A DNA stretch of 64,000 bases from Arthrobacter sp. Bi26 (GTDB taxonomy: Bacteria; Actinomycetota; Actinomycetes; Actinomycetales; Micrococcaceae). Position numbers and translations under genes: made by a program. The notes beneath the pieces are model-generated. The model ran no database searches. It was not told the DNA's origin and worked only from the letters and a program-made list of their open reading frames with translations. Numbering within the stretch: position 1 is the stretch's first letter; every line of letters begins with the position of its first letter. The stretch is taken from positions 1-64,000 of the forward strand of contig NZ_CAKKMF010000020.1 in the NCBI RefSeq assembly GCF_918697925.1, given 5' to 3'. This document shows positions 17,625 to 26,737 of this stretch, one piece after another.

Positions 17625-19733
17625 ATGGAAGCCGTCAGGGATTTCATTGCTTGCCAGGAAGAAGGGCAGGACACGGACCGGGGCCCAGCCCCGGTCCAGC
17701 AACCCAGTGTGGACGGGATTGACGGCTTGGACGGGGCGCTGGCCGCGTTGCAGGCGTTGAGTGCGACGGCAGTGTTGGACGCGGGGTCGTGGGGATTCCG
17801 GGCCGCGTCGGACTTCGCCGGACGGGTGGAGGAGTTCTCGCGCACGGTGGAGTTTCTGCAGCTGGTGGCGGCTTCGGCTGTGGACCGGACCCGGAAGCAG
17901 TCCGCGGCCGATGCCGGGGCCGCGGGGGCTGTCACCTCGTGGACCACGGGCTGGCGGGAGAGCCCGGCCGGCTGGGAGACCGGCGGATCCGGAGCCGCGG
18001 AGCCTGCCGGTACCGCCGCGGCAGGCGCGTCCGCAGGCGGCGCGTCCGGGGCGGCGGCCGTGACGGCTGCCGGATCGGGATCGGCGGCCGCGGCGGCGCC
18101 TCCTGCCTCTGCGACGGCGGCCGCGGCTGACGTGGCTGACGGGTCAGCCGTGCCGGCGTCGGTCCTGGATGACGGGTACCGGAACACCGTGGAGTTCCTG
18201 CGGGCCCGGCTGCGGATCGGCGCCGCGGAGGCCCGGCGCCGGCTCTCCCTGGCCGAGGCTCTGCTGCCCGGGCAGGGACTCGCCGGCCGGCCGGTGCCGC
18301 CCCTGCACCGGGAGCTCGGTGCCGCGGTCGCGGCCGGCGAGGTCGCGTCCCGGGCCGCGAGCGTCATCACCGCCGCGCTCGAGCGGGTCCGGCCGCTGTG
18401 CGAGGCGGACGCCGCGGCCCGGATGGAACACGCCCTGACCCGCACGGCCGCCGAGAACGACGCCGACTTCCTCGTCCGCGTCACCCGCAGCTGGGCCGAC
18501 GCGCTGGACCAGGACGGCGCCGAGCCCTCCGAGGAGCTGCTGCGCCAGCTCCAGGGCGCCTTCATCCGCCGCCGGCGCCACGGCCTGCACCACCTCGAGA
18601 TCTTCGCGACCACCGAACAGTTCGAACACCTCCTGACCGTCATGAACACCGCCACCAACCCCCGCACCGGCAACACCGGAACCTCCCCGGCCACGGACAC
18701 CGCCGAGAGGTCCGCCGCCGGCGCCACTGCCGCCGGTGACGGCTGGACTGCCGGCACGGCGTTCGGTGTTGGCTGGGCCGCAGGCGCGGCCTCCGGTGAG
18801 GCTTCGGTCGCCGGCGCCGGCTGGACTGCCGGCGCGGCCTCCGGTGACGCTTCGGGCGGCGGCGGCTGGGCCGCCGGCGCGGCCTCCGGTGAGGCTTCGG
18901 TCAGTGCTGCTGCCGCCGGGGCATCGGCCTGCGTATCCCGTGCCGACTACGCCCCGTCCGGTGCAGGCGCTTCTGCTTCCGACGTTTCGACCGGTGCAGG
19001 CGCTTCGGCTGCCGCGACCAGCCCGGAGCACCAGCCCGGCCCCGGCGATGAGCCCGCCGCGGATGAGGACCCCGCGCTGCCGGCCCTGGACCTCCGCTCC
19101 CGGGCCCAGAGGCTGCTCGACGGACTGGTCGGCGCGTGCAAGGTCGCCCTCGCCGCCGGAACGCTGCCCGCCGCCGGCGGGCTCCGCCCCCAGGTCATGG
19201 CGACCATCGACTACCGGGACCTGCTCACCCGGCTGCAGAACACCCCCGGCGCCACAGCAAACACCGGACAGCCCGGGACGGGCACCGGGACGGGTACCGG
19301 GGTGCTGCTGTTCACCGGGCCCGTCACCGCCTCCACGATCCGGAAGATCGCCTGCGACGCGGACATCATCCCGGTCGTCCTCGGCGGCGAGGGCCGGGTC
19401 CTGGACATCGGCCGCGCCTCCCGGGTCTTCCCGCCGCACCTCCGCAAAGCCATCACGGCCCGGGACCGGGGCTGCGCCTTTCCCGGCTGCACCATCCCCG
19501 CACCCTGGTGCGAGGCCCACCACATCACCTACTGGTCCCGCGGCGGGACCACCGGGACAGAGAACGGGGTCCTGCTCTGCTCCCACCACCACCACGTGAT
19601 CCACAAGGAACACTGGACCATCCGGCTCAAAACCGGGATTCCCTGGTTCATCCCGCCACCCCACCTCGACCCGCGCCAGCAACCCAGACGGAACCACTAC
19701 TTCCGACCAGACGACCTCGTGACGGCCGCATGA
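17625..19733 (+). CDS. DUF222 / HNH endonuclease (13E12-repeat-like) with internal repeat region
   Basis: A 702-residue protein: DUF222 N-terminal region (EEFSRTVEFLQLVAA; AEARRRLSLAEALLPGQGLAG; HRELGAAVAAGEVASRAA). A low-complexity insert follows (18741-19020) that contains repeated GW(T/A)AGAASG(E/D)AS units. The C-terminal HNH domain is RDRGCAFPGCTIPAPWCEAHH...GTENGVLLCSHHHHVIH. The ATG at 17625 with GGGAGA 8 nt upstream is preferred; the frame is open further upstream to 17430 but without a recognisable domain. Such genes are multicopy and variable in Actinobacteria; the biological role is not established. The insert suggests expansion by slippage or recombination. Confidence 0.85.
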   Translation: MEAVRDFIACQEEGQDTDRGPAPVQQPSVDGIDGLDGALAALQALSATAVLDAGSWGFRAASDFAGRVEEFSRTVEFLQLVAASAVDRTRKQSAADAGAAGAVTSWTTGWRESPAGWETGGSGAAEPAGTAAAGASAGGASGAAAVTAAGSGSAAAAAPPASATAAAADVADGSAVPASVLDDGYRNTVEFLRARLRIGAAEARRRLSLAEALLPGQGLAGRPVPPLHRELGAAVAAGEVASRAASVITAALERVRPLCEADAAARMEHALTRTAAENDADFLVRVTRSWADALDQDGAEPSEELLRQLQGAFIRRRRHGLHHLEIFATTEQFEHLLTVMNTATNPRTGNTGTSPATDTAERSAAGATAAGDGWTAGTAFGVGWAAGAASGEASVAGAGWTAGAASGDASGGGGWAAGAASGEASVSAAAAGASACVSRADYAPSGAGASASDVSTGAGASAAATSPEHQPGPGDEPAADEDPALPALDLRSRAQRLLDGLVGACKVALAAGTLPAAGGLRPQVMATIDYRDLLTRLQNTPGATANTGQPGTGTGTGTGVLLFTGPVTASTIRKIACDADIIPVVLGGEGRVLDIGRASRVFPPHLRKAITARDRGCAFPGCTIPAPWCEAHHITYWSRGGTTGTENGVLLCSHHHHVIHKEHWTIRLKTGIPWFIPPPHLDPRQQPRRNHYFRPDDLVTAA
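18741..18905 (+). repeat. In-frame degenerate repeats inside the HNH gene
   Basis: Four GGCTGG-starting units at 18741, 18771, 18819 and 18864 encode GW(T/A)AG(T/A)A(F/S)G... repeats. Unit spacings of 30, 48 and 45 bp are all multiples of three, so changes in copy number keep the frame. Confidence 0.75.
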
Positions 19734-19838
19734 CCACGGCCCGGGCGGAGGTGACAAAGGCACCCCTGTACGGCTCCGCGACGGCTCCACGACAGCTAGA
19801 CGGCGGTACCTGTGCAGTGACCGCCGCACCTCAGTCAG

Positions 19839-19860
19839 CAGTCCGCTGCACCGCGGACTG
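19839..19860 (+). terminator. Terminator-like hairpin after the HNH gene
   Basis: CAGTCCGC (19839-19846) and GCGGACTG (19853-19860), perfect 8-bp arms with a 6-nt loop, about 105 bp after the stop. Confidence 0.5.
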
Positions 19861-19914
19861 GCGTCCCGGCCATGCCGCCGGCGGCCGCGGGAAACGCCCT
19901 TCAGTTTCTCAGGT

Positions 19915-19927
19915 ACGTGCGGCACGT
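19915..19927. promoter_or_regulatory. Perfect palindrome upstream of the VOC gene
   Basis: ACGTGC-G-GCACGT, 13 bp, lies 48 bp before the VOC start; TATTAT a few bases downstream could be a -10 element. It may be an operator; no regulator gene is adjacent. Confidence 0.35.
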
Positions 19928-19975
19928 GGAGGAGTATTATTCCTTCCGGGGGGCGGGCCTGGAAAGTGAATAGCC

Positions 19976-20359
19976 ATGCTCAAGGACAAGCAAGTCGGCG
20001 CAGTGCTACCGGCAGCGGACATCGCCCGTGCACGGGATTTCTACCGGGATAAGCTCGGGCTCGAACCCGAAAACCCGGACGCCGAGGACAACCTGCAGTA
20101 CAAATGCGGCGGAGGAACCGCGTTCCTGCTGTACCAGACGCCCAATGCCGGAACAGCCAAGAACACGCAGATCGGCTGGATGGTCGATGACGTGCCGGGC
20201 GCCGTTGCGGAACTCCGCGCCAAGGGAGTCGTTTTCGAGGAATACGATTTCCCGGGCCTAAAAACCGAGGGCGGCATCGCCACCACTCCGGACGGAAGCT
20301 CGGCCGCGTGGTTCCTGGACACGGAGGGCAACATCCTGAGCCTCGTCTCCCTGACCTAG
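19976..20359 (+). CDS. VOC (glyoxalase/bleomycin-resistance fold) protein
   Basis: A 127-residue single-domain vicinal-oxygen-chelate protein: VLPAADIARARDFYRDKLGLEP at the start, VDDVPGAVAELRAKGVVFEEYDFPG in the middle and DTEGNILSLVSL at the end. The family includes lyases, dioxygenases and resistance proteins, and the substrate is not predictable. It stands alone, with GGAAAG about 9 nt before the ATG. Confidence 0.88.
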   Translation: MLKDKQVGAVLPAADIARARDFYRDKLGLEPENPDAEDNLQYKCGGGTAFLLYQTPNAGTAKNTQIGWMVDDVPGAVAELRAKGVVFEEYDFPGLKTEGGIATTPDGSSAAWFLDTEGNILSLVSLT

Positions 20360-20491
20360 CGCCTGGCCGGTGGATGCTGGCACGGCCTTGCCGGGACTGA
20401 GGTTGCCGGACACGGTGCCACGTCCCTGAGCCCGAAGACGGCGAACGGACAGAGACCCCGGGCAGGCGGCCCGAACACAACCCAAGGTCAC

Positions 20492-20532
20492 GAGGCCTGG
20501 CCGGATCGCGAAAGCGTTTCCGGCCGGGCCTC
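20492..20532. terminator. Bidirectional terminator between VOC and parC
   Basis: Fourteen-nt arms 20492-20505 and 20519-20532 pair with a single G-T wobble around a 13-nt loop. The genes on both sides converge on it. The rest of the 223-bp gap (20360-20582) shows no gene. Confidence 0.7.
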
Positions 20533-20582
20533 ATTCAACCCCCGGGCCTCGTGCATCCCCGGGGCTTCGTGCGTGCCCGCGG

Positions 20583-23111
20583 CTACGGGTCGGTGCCGGC
20601 TGCGGGTTCCTCTGACCACGCCATGCTGGGTCCAATGGCGTCGATCGCCTGGGACAGCGGGATTCCGGAGCCGTCGCGGCGGCCGTGCTCGCCGGGGAGT
20701 GAGCGGGCCACGCCGGCGAGTGAGGAAGCCTTGGCCGGACCGTGACCGGCCCAGCCGAGGAGCAGCGTGTCCTCGCCCTTGAGGAAGCGGTGTGCCCGCA
20801 CCCCGGCAGTGGCCCGGCCCTTGACCGGGTATTCGGCCAAGGCGGTGACCTTCGCAGCCCCGGGGGCCGTGCCCGGCAGGGCGCCGTCCGTCCCCGCGAT
20901 GGTCACGACGACGGCGGCGGCGTCCGCGGGACTGGCGGCCCCGAAGAACATCACCCGGTCACCGGCGGCCAGCTTGATCCCGGCCATGCCGCCCGCTGTC
21001 CGGCCCTGCGGGCGGACGGCGGAGGCACTGAACCGCAGCAGCTGGGCCTGGCGCGTGATGAAGACAAGGTCGTCGTCGTCGGAACCGGCGGGTGCAACGC
21101 CCACCACGGTGTCCTTGTCCTTGAGCGCGATCACTTCCCAGTCCTCGCGGTTCAGCGGATAGTCCGGCTGCACCCGCTTGACCACTCCCTGGGCGGTTCC
21201 GATCGCGAGGACCTGGTCCAGCGGCGCGAAGGCCATAAGCGACTCGCCCTTGAGGAGCGTGATGAAATCCTTGGCCGGTACGCCGCCGGCCATGTTCGGG
21301 GTTCCCGAAGTCGGCGGCAGCACGGGCATGTCCATGACCTGCAGGCGCAGCATGCGGCCCTGCGAGGTCACTGCTGCGATCTCGCCGCGGGCGGTGGTCT
21401 TGACCACGGAGGAGAAAACGTCATGCCGGGTCCGCGGACCGGCCTCGGCCAGGCTGTCCTGGCTGGCGGTGCGGGCGATCTGGCCGGACACGGTGAGGAT
21501 GGCCCAGCAAGGATCGTCCGCGATCTCAAGGGCCAGCGGTGCGGCCTTGCCCTTGGCCCCGGTGGCTGCACCAACTGCGGCTGCCACGGTGGGGGAGACG
21601 GCCTCGGATTCCAGCAGCACGGTCCGGCGCGGTGTGCCGTACTTCTCAGAGATCTCGCCGAGCTCGTCCGACACGAGGGTACGGAGCAGCGCGGGGGAGC
21701 CCAAGATCGCCTCCAGCTCGGCGATCTCCCGGCGGAGCTCCTCCTGCTCCTTCTCCAGCTCGACCCGTGAATATTTGGTCAGCTGCCGCAGCCGCAGTTC
21801 CAGGATGTAGTTGGCCTGGATCTCGGAGAGATCGTAAATGGACATCAGCCGGGTCCGGGCCGCGGCAACCTCGTCGGAGGACCGGATGATCTGGATGACC
21901 TCGTCGATGTCCACGATCGCGACCAGGAGGCCCTCGACCAGGTGCAGGCGGTCTTTCTTCTTGCCCAACCGGAAGGCGGTGCGGCGCCGGACGACATTGA
22001 TCCGGTGGTCCACGTAGACCGAGAGCAACTGGAGCAGCCCGAGGGTCTGCGGCTGGCCGTCGACCAGCGTGACGTTGTTGATGCCGAATGAGTCTTCCAT
22101 CGGGGTGTAGCGGTAGAGCTGCTGGAGCACGGCTGTGGGATTGAAGCCGTTCTTCAGCTCAATGACCAGGCGCAGGCCGTGCTTGCGGTCCGTGAGGTCC
22201 ACGACGTCGCTGATGCCGGTGAGCTTCTTGCCGTTGACGGCGTCCTTGATTTTCTCGATCACCTTCTCCGGGCCCACCATGTACGGCAGTTCCGTGACCA
22301 CCAGGCCGGTGCGGCGGGCCGAGAGCTGCTCGATGTCCACCTTTGCCCGGGTCTTGAAGGAGCCGCGGCCCGTGGCGTAGGCGTCGCGGATGCCGTCCAG
22401 GCCCACGATCCGGCCGCCGGTGGGCAGGTCCGGGCCGGGGACGAACCTCATGATGTCCTCAAGAGTGGCGTCCGGGTTCTCAATCAGGTGCCGGGCGGCG
22501 GCGATGACTTCCATGAGGTTGTGCGGGGCCATGTTGGTGGCCATGCCGACGGCGATGCCCGTGGCGCCGTTCACCAGCAGGTTGGGGAACGCTGCCGGCA
22601 GCACCTCCGGCTGGGTCAGCTGGTTGTCGTAGTTGGGAACAAAGTCGACGACGTCCTCGTCGAGGTGGTCCGTGAGGGTCAGGGCCGCGGCTGCCAGCCG
22701 GGCTTCCGTGTAGCGGGGGGCCGCGGGGCCGTCGTCGAGCGAGCCGAAGTTGCCGTGCCCGTCGATCAGCGGCAGCCGCAGGGAGAAGTCCTGGGCCATG
22801 CGCACCATGGCGTCGTAGATCGCGGCGTCGCCGTGCGGGTGCAGCTTGCCCATGACCTCGCCCACCACGCGGGCGCTCTTGACGTGGCCGCGGTCCGGGC
22901 GCAGCCCCATGTCGGACATCATGTAGAGAATGCGCCGCTGTACGGGCTTCAGCCCGTCGCGGGCGTCCGGGAGGGCCCGCGAGTAGATCACCGAATAGGC
23001 ATACTCGAGGAACGAGCCTTCCATCTCGGACGTGACATCGATATCGACGATGTTCTCGGTGAAATCCTGACTGGCTTCCCCTGCCGGGGGCGTGGTTTGG
23101 CGGCGTGCCAT
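20583..23111 (-). CDS. parC: DNA topoisomerase IV subunit A (ParC; GyrA paralogue)
   Basis: DNA-cleaving subunit partnering the 3724-5832 gene. The 842-residue protein has the winged-helix/tower core with [29 protein letters not shown] and the catalytic tyrosine Y134 in [10 protein letters not shown]. The C-terminal beta-pinwheel follows (from about 520). The gyrase-specific GyrA box (QRRGGKG-like) is not found in the C-terminal domain, which favours ParC over GyrA. Ala96 occupies the position of E. coli GyrA Ser83, as in mycobacterial GyrA. It is divergent from the acetyltransferase fusion gene with a 67-bp gap. Confidence 0.88.
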   Translation of the reverse strand: MARRQTTPPAGEASQDFTENIVDIDVTSEMEGSFLEYAYSVIYSRALPDARDGLKPVQRRILYMMSDMGLRPDRGHVKSARVVGEVMGKLHPHGDAAIYDAMVRMAQDFSLRLPLIDGHGNFGSLDDGPAAPRYTEARLAAAALTLTDHLDEDVVDFVPNYDNQLTQPEVLPAAFPNLLVNGATGIAVGMATNMAPHNLMEVIAAARHLIENPDATLEDIMRFVPGPDLPTGGRIVGLDGIRDAYATGRGSFKTRAKVDIEQLSARRTGLVVTELPYMVGPEKVIEKIKDAVNGKKLTGISDVVDLTDRKHGLRLVIELKNGFNPTAVLQQLYRYTPMEDSFGINNVTLVDGQPQTLGLLQLLSVYVDHRINVVRRRTAFRLGKKKDRLHLVEGLLVAIVDIDEVIQIIRSSDEVAAARTRLMSIYDLSEIQANYILELRLRQLTKYSRVELEKEQEELRREIAELEAILGSPALLRTLVSDELGEISEKYGTPRRTVLLESEAVSPTVAAAVGAATGAKGKAAPLALEIADDPCWAILTVSGQIARTASQDSLAEAGPRTRHDVFSSVVKTTARGEIAAVTSQGRMLRLQVMDMPVLPPTSGTPNMAGGVPAKDFITLLKGESLMAFAPLDQVLAIGTAQGVVKRVQPDYPLNREDWEVIALKDKDTVVGVAPAGSDDDDLVFITRQAQLLRFSASAVRPQGRTAGGMAGIKLAAGDRVMFFGAASPADAAAVVVTIAGTDGALPGTAPGAAKVTALAEYPVKGRATAGVRAHRFLKGEDTLLLGWAGHGPAKASSLAGVARSLPGEHGRRDGSGIPLSQAIDAIGPSMAWSEEPAAGTDP

Positions 23112-23166
23112 AAGGCTGGTGGATCCTTCTGAGGGGTGCTGAACGGGTACTGCGTAAGTTTATGAC

Positions 23167-23179
23167 TAGGCTAAGCCTA
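23167..23179. promoter_or_regulatory. Palindrome at the start of the GNAT-ligase fusion gene
   Basis: TAGGCT-A-AGCCTA, 13 bp perfect, ends on the first base of the ATG at 23179. It lies in the 67-bp divergent region shared with parC, so it could act as an operator or a translation-start structure. Confidence 0.35.
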
Positions 23180-25890
23180 TGGTGGATCAGCCGGCGGACG
23201 GCGTATATCCGGAATATTGGGAAGCCGATGTTGTCTTGCGCGACGGCGGCACAGCGCATGTGCGCCCCATCCACCCCTCCGATGCAGACGCGGTCCAGGC
23301 CTTCCACGTAGGCCAATCCCAAAAGTCCATCTACATGCGCTTCTTCGCCTTCAAGTCCAAGCTTTCCAGCAAGGAACTCAAGCGCTTCACCGAGGTGGAC
23401 TTCAAGGACCGGGTGGCCCTGGTGATCACCATTGGCGGCGAAATCCTGGGCATCGGCCGATACGACCGGCTGAATGACCCGGCGGAGGCGGAGGTTGCCT
23501 TCAACATCGCCGACGCCCACCAGGGCCGTGGCATCGGCTCGATCCTGCTCGAACACCTCGCCGCCGCCGCCCGCGAGAACGGGATCCGCAAGTTCAGCGC
23601 CGAGGTGCTCCCGGAGAACCGCAAGATGCTCATGGTCTTCTCCGATGCCGGCTACGACGTCAAACGGCACTTCGACGACGGCGTGGTCAGCCTCGAGTTC
23701 AACATCGACCCCACCGACAAGTCCCGTGCCGTGATGGAATCCCGCGAGCACCGCGCCGAGGCCCGCAGTATCCAGGAACTGCTCGCCCCGTCGTCCGTGG
23801 CCGTGATCGGAGCCAGCCGCAAATGGGGCACCGTGGGTTACCAGCTCCTCGAGCACGTCATCGAAGGCAGGTTCAGCGGCCCGGTCTATGCGATCAACCC
23901 GGAGGCCCTGGAACTCGCCGGCATGCTCTCCTTCGCCCGGCTCTCCGACGTGCCCGGCCCGGTCACGCTCGCCATCATCGCGGTCCCGTACGACGAGGTC
24001 CCCAAAGTGGTCCAGGAATGCGCCGCCGCCGGGGTCAAGGGGGTCGTCGTGGCCACCTCCGGGTACGCGGACGACGGCGAACGCGGCCTGGCCCGCCAGC
24101 GCGAACTCGTGCGGCAGGCCCGCGCCAACGGCATGCGCGTGATCGGTCCGGCGTCGCTGGGCATCGTCAACACCAATCCCGCCGTGTCACTCAACGCCTC
24201 GATGGCACCGGCCCTGGCCCGCCGCGGCGGGCTGGGGCTGTTCAGCCAGTCGGCCGCGATCGGCGTCTCCCTCTACGCCGCCTCCAGCCGCCGCCGGGTC
24301 GGCATCTCGACCTTCCTCTCCGCCGGCAACCGTGCCGACGTCTCCGGCAACGACATGATGCAGTACTGGGAGGACGACGCCGACACCACGGCGGTGGGCC
24401 TGTACCTGGAATCGATCGGCAACCCGCGCAAGTTCTCCCGGCTGGCCCGCCGCCTGGCCCGGACCAAGCCGGTGATTGTGGCCAAGTCCGACGCCATGGG
24501 CCTGAACCTGCCGCCGGGGCACGCCGTCCGCACCACCCAGGCGCCCCCGGAAGCGCTGGACGCCATGATGCGGCAGGCCGGCGTGATCCGGGTCGAGACT
24601 ATCGAAGAGCTCATGGACGTCGCCCAGATCGTGTCGAGCCAGCCGCTGCCCAAGGGCGCCGGGATCGCCGTTTTCAGCAACTCGAGCGCCCTGGGCAAGG
24701 TGGTCGCGGAAAGCGCCGCCCGCCAGGGGCTTGGGGTGGAGCGGATTGTTGCCGACGTGGACCTCGATGCCGGCATGTCCCGGGCGCTGCCGGCGCTGCG
24801 GCGGAGCCTGCAGGAAACCCTCACCGCGGACACTGTGCATGCGGCGGTGGTGGCGTTGCTTCCGGCGCGCGGTCTCACGGTCGAAAAGATCGCGGGCGTG
24901 CTGGCCGAATGTTCCGCGGCGGCGGGCAAACCGGTGGTTGCTGCCTTTAGCGGAATCCTTGATCCCTCCATTTACGTGGAAGGCATGGTCGGCGCCGAAC
25001 CGGAGCAACCACACCAGCCCCGGCTGGCTCCACCTGTTCCGTGCTACTCCAACCCGGGTGCGGCGGTGGCGGCCCTGGCCGCCGTCGTGCGTTACGCCCA
25101 GTGGCTGGACCGGGATCAGGGCCTGTTCGTGGAACCCGAAGGTTGCCACCCGGAGGCTGCCCGGGCGGACCTGGAGCAGCTGCTGCGCAATGTGGGCGGC
25201 GAGCAGCTCGTCCGGCTGGACCAGGACACGGCCGCGCGGCTGCTGGGCCACTACGGCATCCGGCTGGTCCCGTCCGTCGGGTTCGAGACGGCGGAGGAGG
25301 CCGTGGCAGCGGCCGAGCAGCTCGGCTGGCCCGTGGCGCTGAAAACCACGGATCCGGCGCTGCGGCACCGGCTGGACCTCGGCGGCGTGCGGCTGGACAT
25401 CCAGGACGCCGATTCATTGCGGGACAACGTGCACCAGATGCGCAAGTCGCTCGAGCGGTACGGCTCCCCGTCCCTCGAAGTGCAGACGATGGTGCCCGTG
25501 GGGCAGGCCTGCACCTTCCGTGCCATTGAAGATCCGTTGCTGGGGCCCGTGATCTCCTTCGGCCTGGCCGGCGACGCCGTGAACCTGCTCGATGACTGGG
25601 CCCACCGCGTGCCGCCGCTCTCCGGCTCCGACGTCCAGGACTTCATCCGGGCGCCCCGGGCGTCGCGGAAGCTCTTCGGGTACCAGGGCCTCCCCGCCGT
25701 AGACGTCACGGCCCTGGAGGATCTCGCCGCCCGCCTCACCAGGCTCAAGGACAACCATCCGGAGATCGCGCTGGTGCACTTCAATCCCGTCCTAGCCGGG
25801 CCCGACGGCGCCTCGATCCTTGCCGCCGACGTCAGGATCGCGAACGCCGCCCAGCGGACGGACAGTGCGCGACGGGCGATGCGCAGCTAG
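23179..25890 (+). CDS. Bifunctional GNAT acetyltransferase / ADP-forming acyl-CoA synthetase-like protein (Pat-type)
   Basis: A 903-residue fusion. Residues 1-190 form a GNAT domain (IADAHQGRGIGSILLEHLAAAA, then VLPENRKMLMVFSDAGY). Residues about 196-330 are a CoA-binding Rossmann domain (SSVAVIGASRKWGTVGYQL...VYAINPEA). Next comes a succinyl-CoA-ligase-like region (GGLGLFSQSAAIGVSLY). From about 650 there is an ATP-grasp domain (LLGHYGIRLVPSVGFETAEEAVAAA). Related fusions acetylate lysines of acetyl-CoA synthetases under nucleotide or cAMP control (PatZ/Pat family). Where active ADP-forming ligases carry SHTGAL, this protein reads GHAVRTTQA, so ligase activity is doubtful. The start has no clear Shine-Dalgarno. 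Confidence 0.88.
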   Translation: MVDQPADGVYPEYWEADVVLRDGGTAHVRPIHPSDADAVQAFHVGQSQKSIYMRFFAFKSKLSSKELKRFTEVDFKDRVALVITIGGEILGIGRYDRLNDPAEAEVAFNIADAHQGRGIGSILLEHLAAAARENGIRKFSAEVLPENRKMLMVFSDAGYDVKRHFDDGVVSLEFNIDPTDKSRAVMESREHRAEARSIQELLAPSSVAVIGASRKWGTVGYQLLEHVIEGRFSGPVYAINPEALELAGMLSFARLSDVPGPVTLAIIAVPYDEVPKVVQECAAAGVKGVVVATSGYADDGERGLARQRELVRQARANGMRVIGPASLGIVNTNPAVSLNASMAPALARRGGLGLFSQSAAIGVSLYAASSRRRVGISTFLSAGNRADVSGNDMMQYWEDDADTTAVGLYLESIGNPRKFSRLARRLARTKPVIVAKSDAMGLNLPPGHAVRTTQAPPEALDAMMRQAGVIRVETIEELMDVAQIVSSQPLPKGAGIAVFSNSSALGKVVAESAARQGLGVERIVADVDLDAGMSRALPALRRSLQETLTADTVHAAVVALLPARGLTVEKIAGVLAECSAAAGKPVVAAFSGILDPSIYVEGMVGAEPEQPHQPRLAPPVPCYSNPGAAVAALAAVVRYAQWLDRDQGLFVEPEGCHPEAARADLEQLLRNVGGEQLVRLDQDTAARLLGHYGIRLVPSVGFETAEEAVAAAEQLGWPVALKTTDPALRHRLDLGGVRLDIQDADSLRDNVHQMRKSLERYGSPSLEVQTMVPVGQACTFRAIEDPLLGPVISFGLAGDAVNLLDDWAHRVPPLSGSDVQDFIRAPRASRKLFGYQGLPAVDVTALEDLAARLTRLKDNHPEIALVHFNPVLAGPDGASILAADVRIANAAQRTDSARRAMRS

Positions 25891-25992
25891 GCCCGTTGTT
25901 GCGGGTCCGGCCCGGTCAGCCGCCTCAGCCGACGCCCGCGTCCGGGGCCGTGCAGTTAGCAAGTCCCCAGCCGATCTGTGAAAATGGAGACT

Positions 25993-26736
25993 ATGAGCTC
26001 CCAGCCTCCAACACCCAAGCCCCTGGCGACCGCCCCCGCACGCCAGACCGCGCACCACCACGGCCTCCATGACCACAGTGCGCAGGGCCAGAGCCTGGAA
26101 GGGTCGCTCCAGCAGGCCGGTTTCTACCCCCGGCTCGTGGCTGACGTCGTCGCCGATGCCCTGGATGGCCGCGACTGCGTGGCCCATCTGGTGCATCTTG
26201 AGACCCACTTCGACCGCGCCGAGGTCCGCCGCCATATCACTGTCCTGGTGTTGACCGAGGACATGCTGGTCATCACCCACGTCGATGACCAGCAGCTCGA
26301 TGATGCCGGTGAGCAGACCGTTGCCCAGGTGTCGACCGAGTCCGTCCCCGTCACCCAGATCCGCTCGGTGGTCCTGAGCTACGTCTACGCCCAGCCGCAG
26401 GACTACAAGCCCTCCGACCCTGTCCGGGAGCTGACGCTGTCCATCGCGTGGTCCGGCGGCCAGCGCCTCGATATGGGCCCGGCCAGTTGCGGGGACCCGC
26501 AGTGCGAGGCCGACCATGGCTACAGCGGCACCATCGCGCAGGAAGACATCGTCCTGCGGATCAGCGCCGAAGCGGACGGTCTGCAGGCCGTGCAGGACGC
26601 CAAGCTATTCGCCCGTGCCCTGCGCGCAGTGAACACCGGCTCCGCCGCCCCGGTCCCGCACAACGGGCCCGGCCTGCCGCCCCGCCCGCGGATGGGTGTG
26701 TTCGGGAACCGCCTCAGCCGCGGCCACCAGCGCTGA
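25993..26736 (+). CDS. DUF5998 family protein
   Basis: A 247-residue soluble protein (from the ATG at 25993; GTG at 25978 and ATG at 25984 are in frame and also possible). The core is GFYPRLVADVVADALDG, HLVHLETHFDRAEVRRHITVLV, PVTQIRSVVLSYVYAQP, RELTLSIAWSGGQRLDMGP, and CGDPQCEADHGYSG with two cysteines and a His that could bind metal. It belongs to the actinobacterial DUF5998 family; the function is unknown. It is followed after 1 bp by a phosphodiesterase gene, so the two are probably translated together. Confidence 0.8.
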   Translation: MSSQPPTPKPLATAPARQTAHHHGLHDHSAQGQSLEGSLQQAGFYPRLVADVVADALDGRDCVAHLVHLETHFDRAEVRRHITVLVLTEDMLVITHVDDQQLDDAGEQTVAQVSTESVPVTQIRSVVLSYVYAQPQDYKPSDPVRELTLSIAWSGGQRLDMGPASCGDPQCEADHGYSGTIAQEDIVLRISAEADGLQAVQDAKLFARALRAVNTGSAAPVPHNGPGLPPRPRMGVFGNRLSRGHQR

Positions 26737-26737
26737 C

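Noticed and set aside
18144-19925. 593-codon frame antisense to the HNH gene
   Set aside because: Gly/Arg-rich mirror translation of a repeat-containing gene, without initiation signal or domain.
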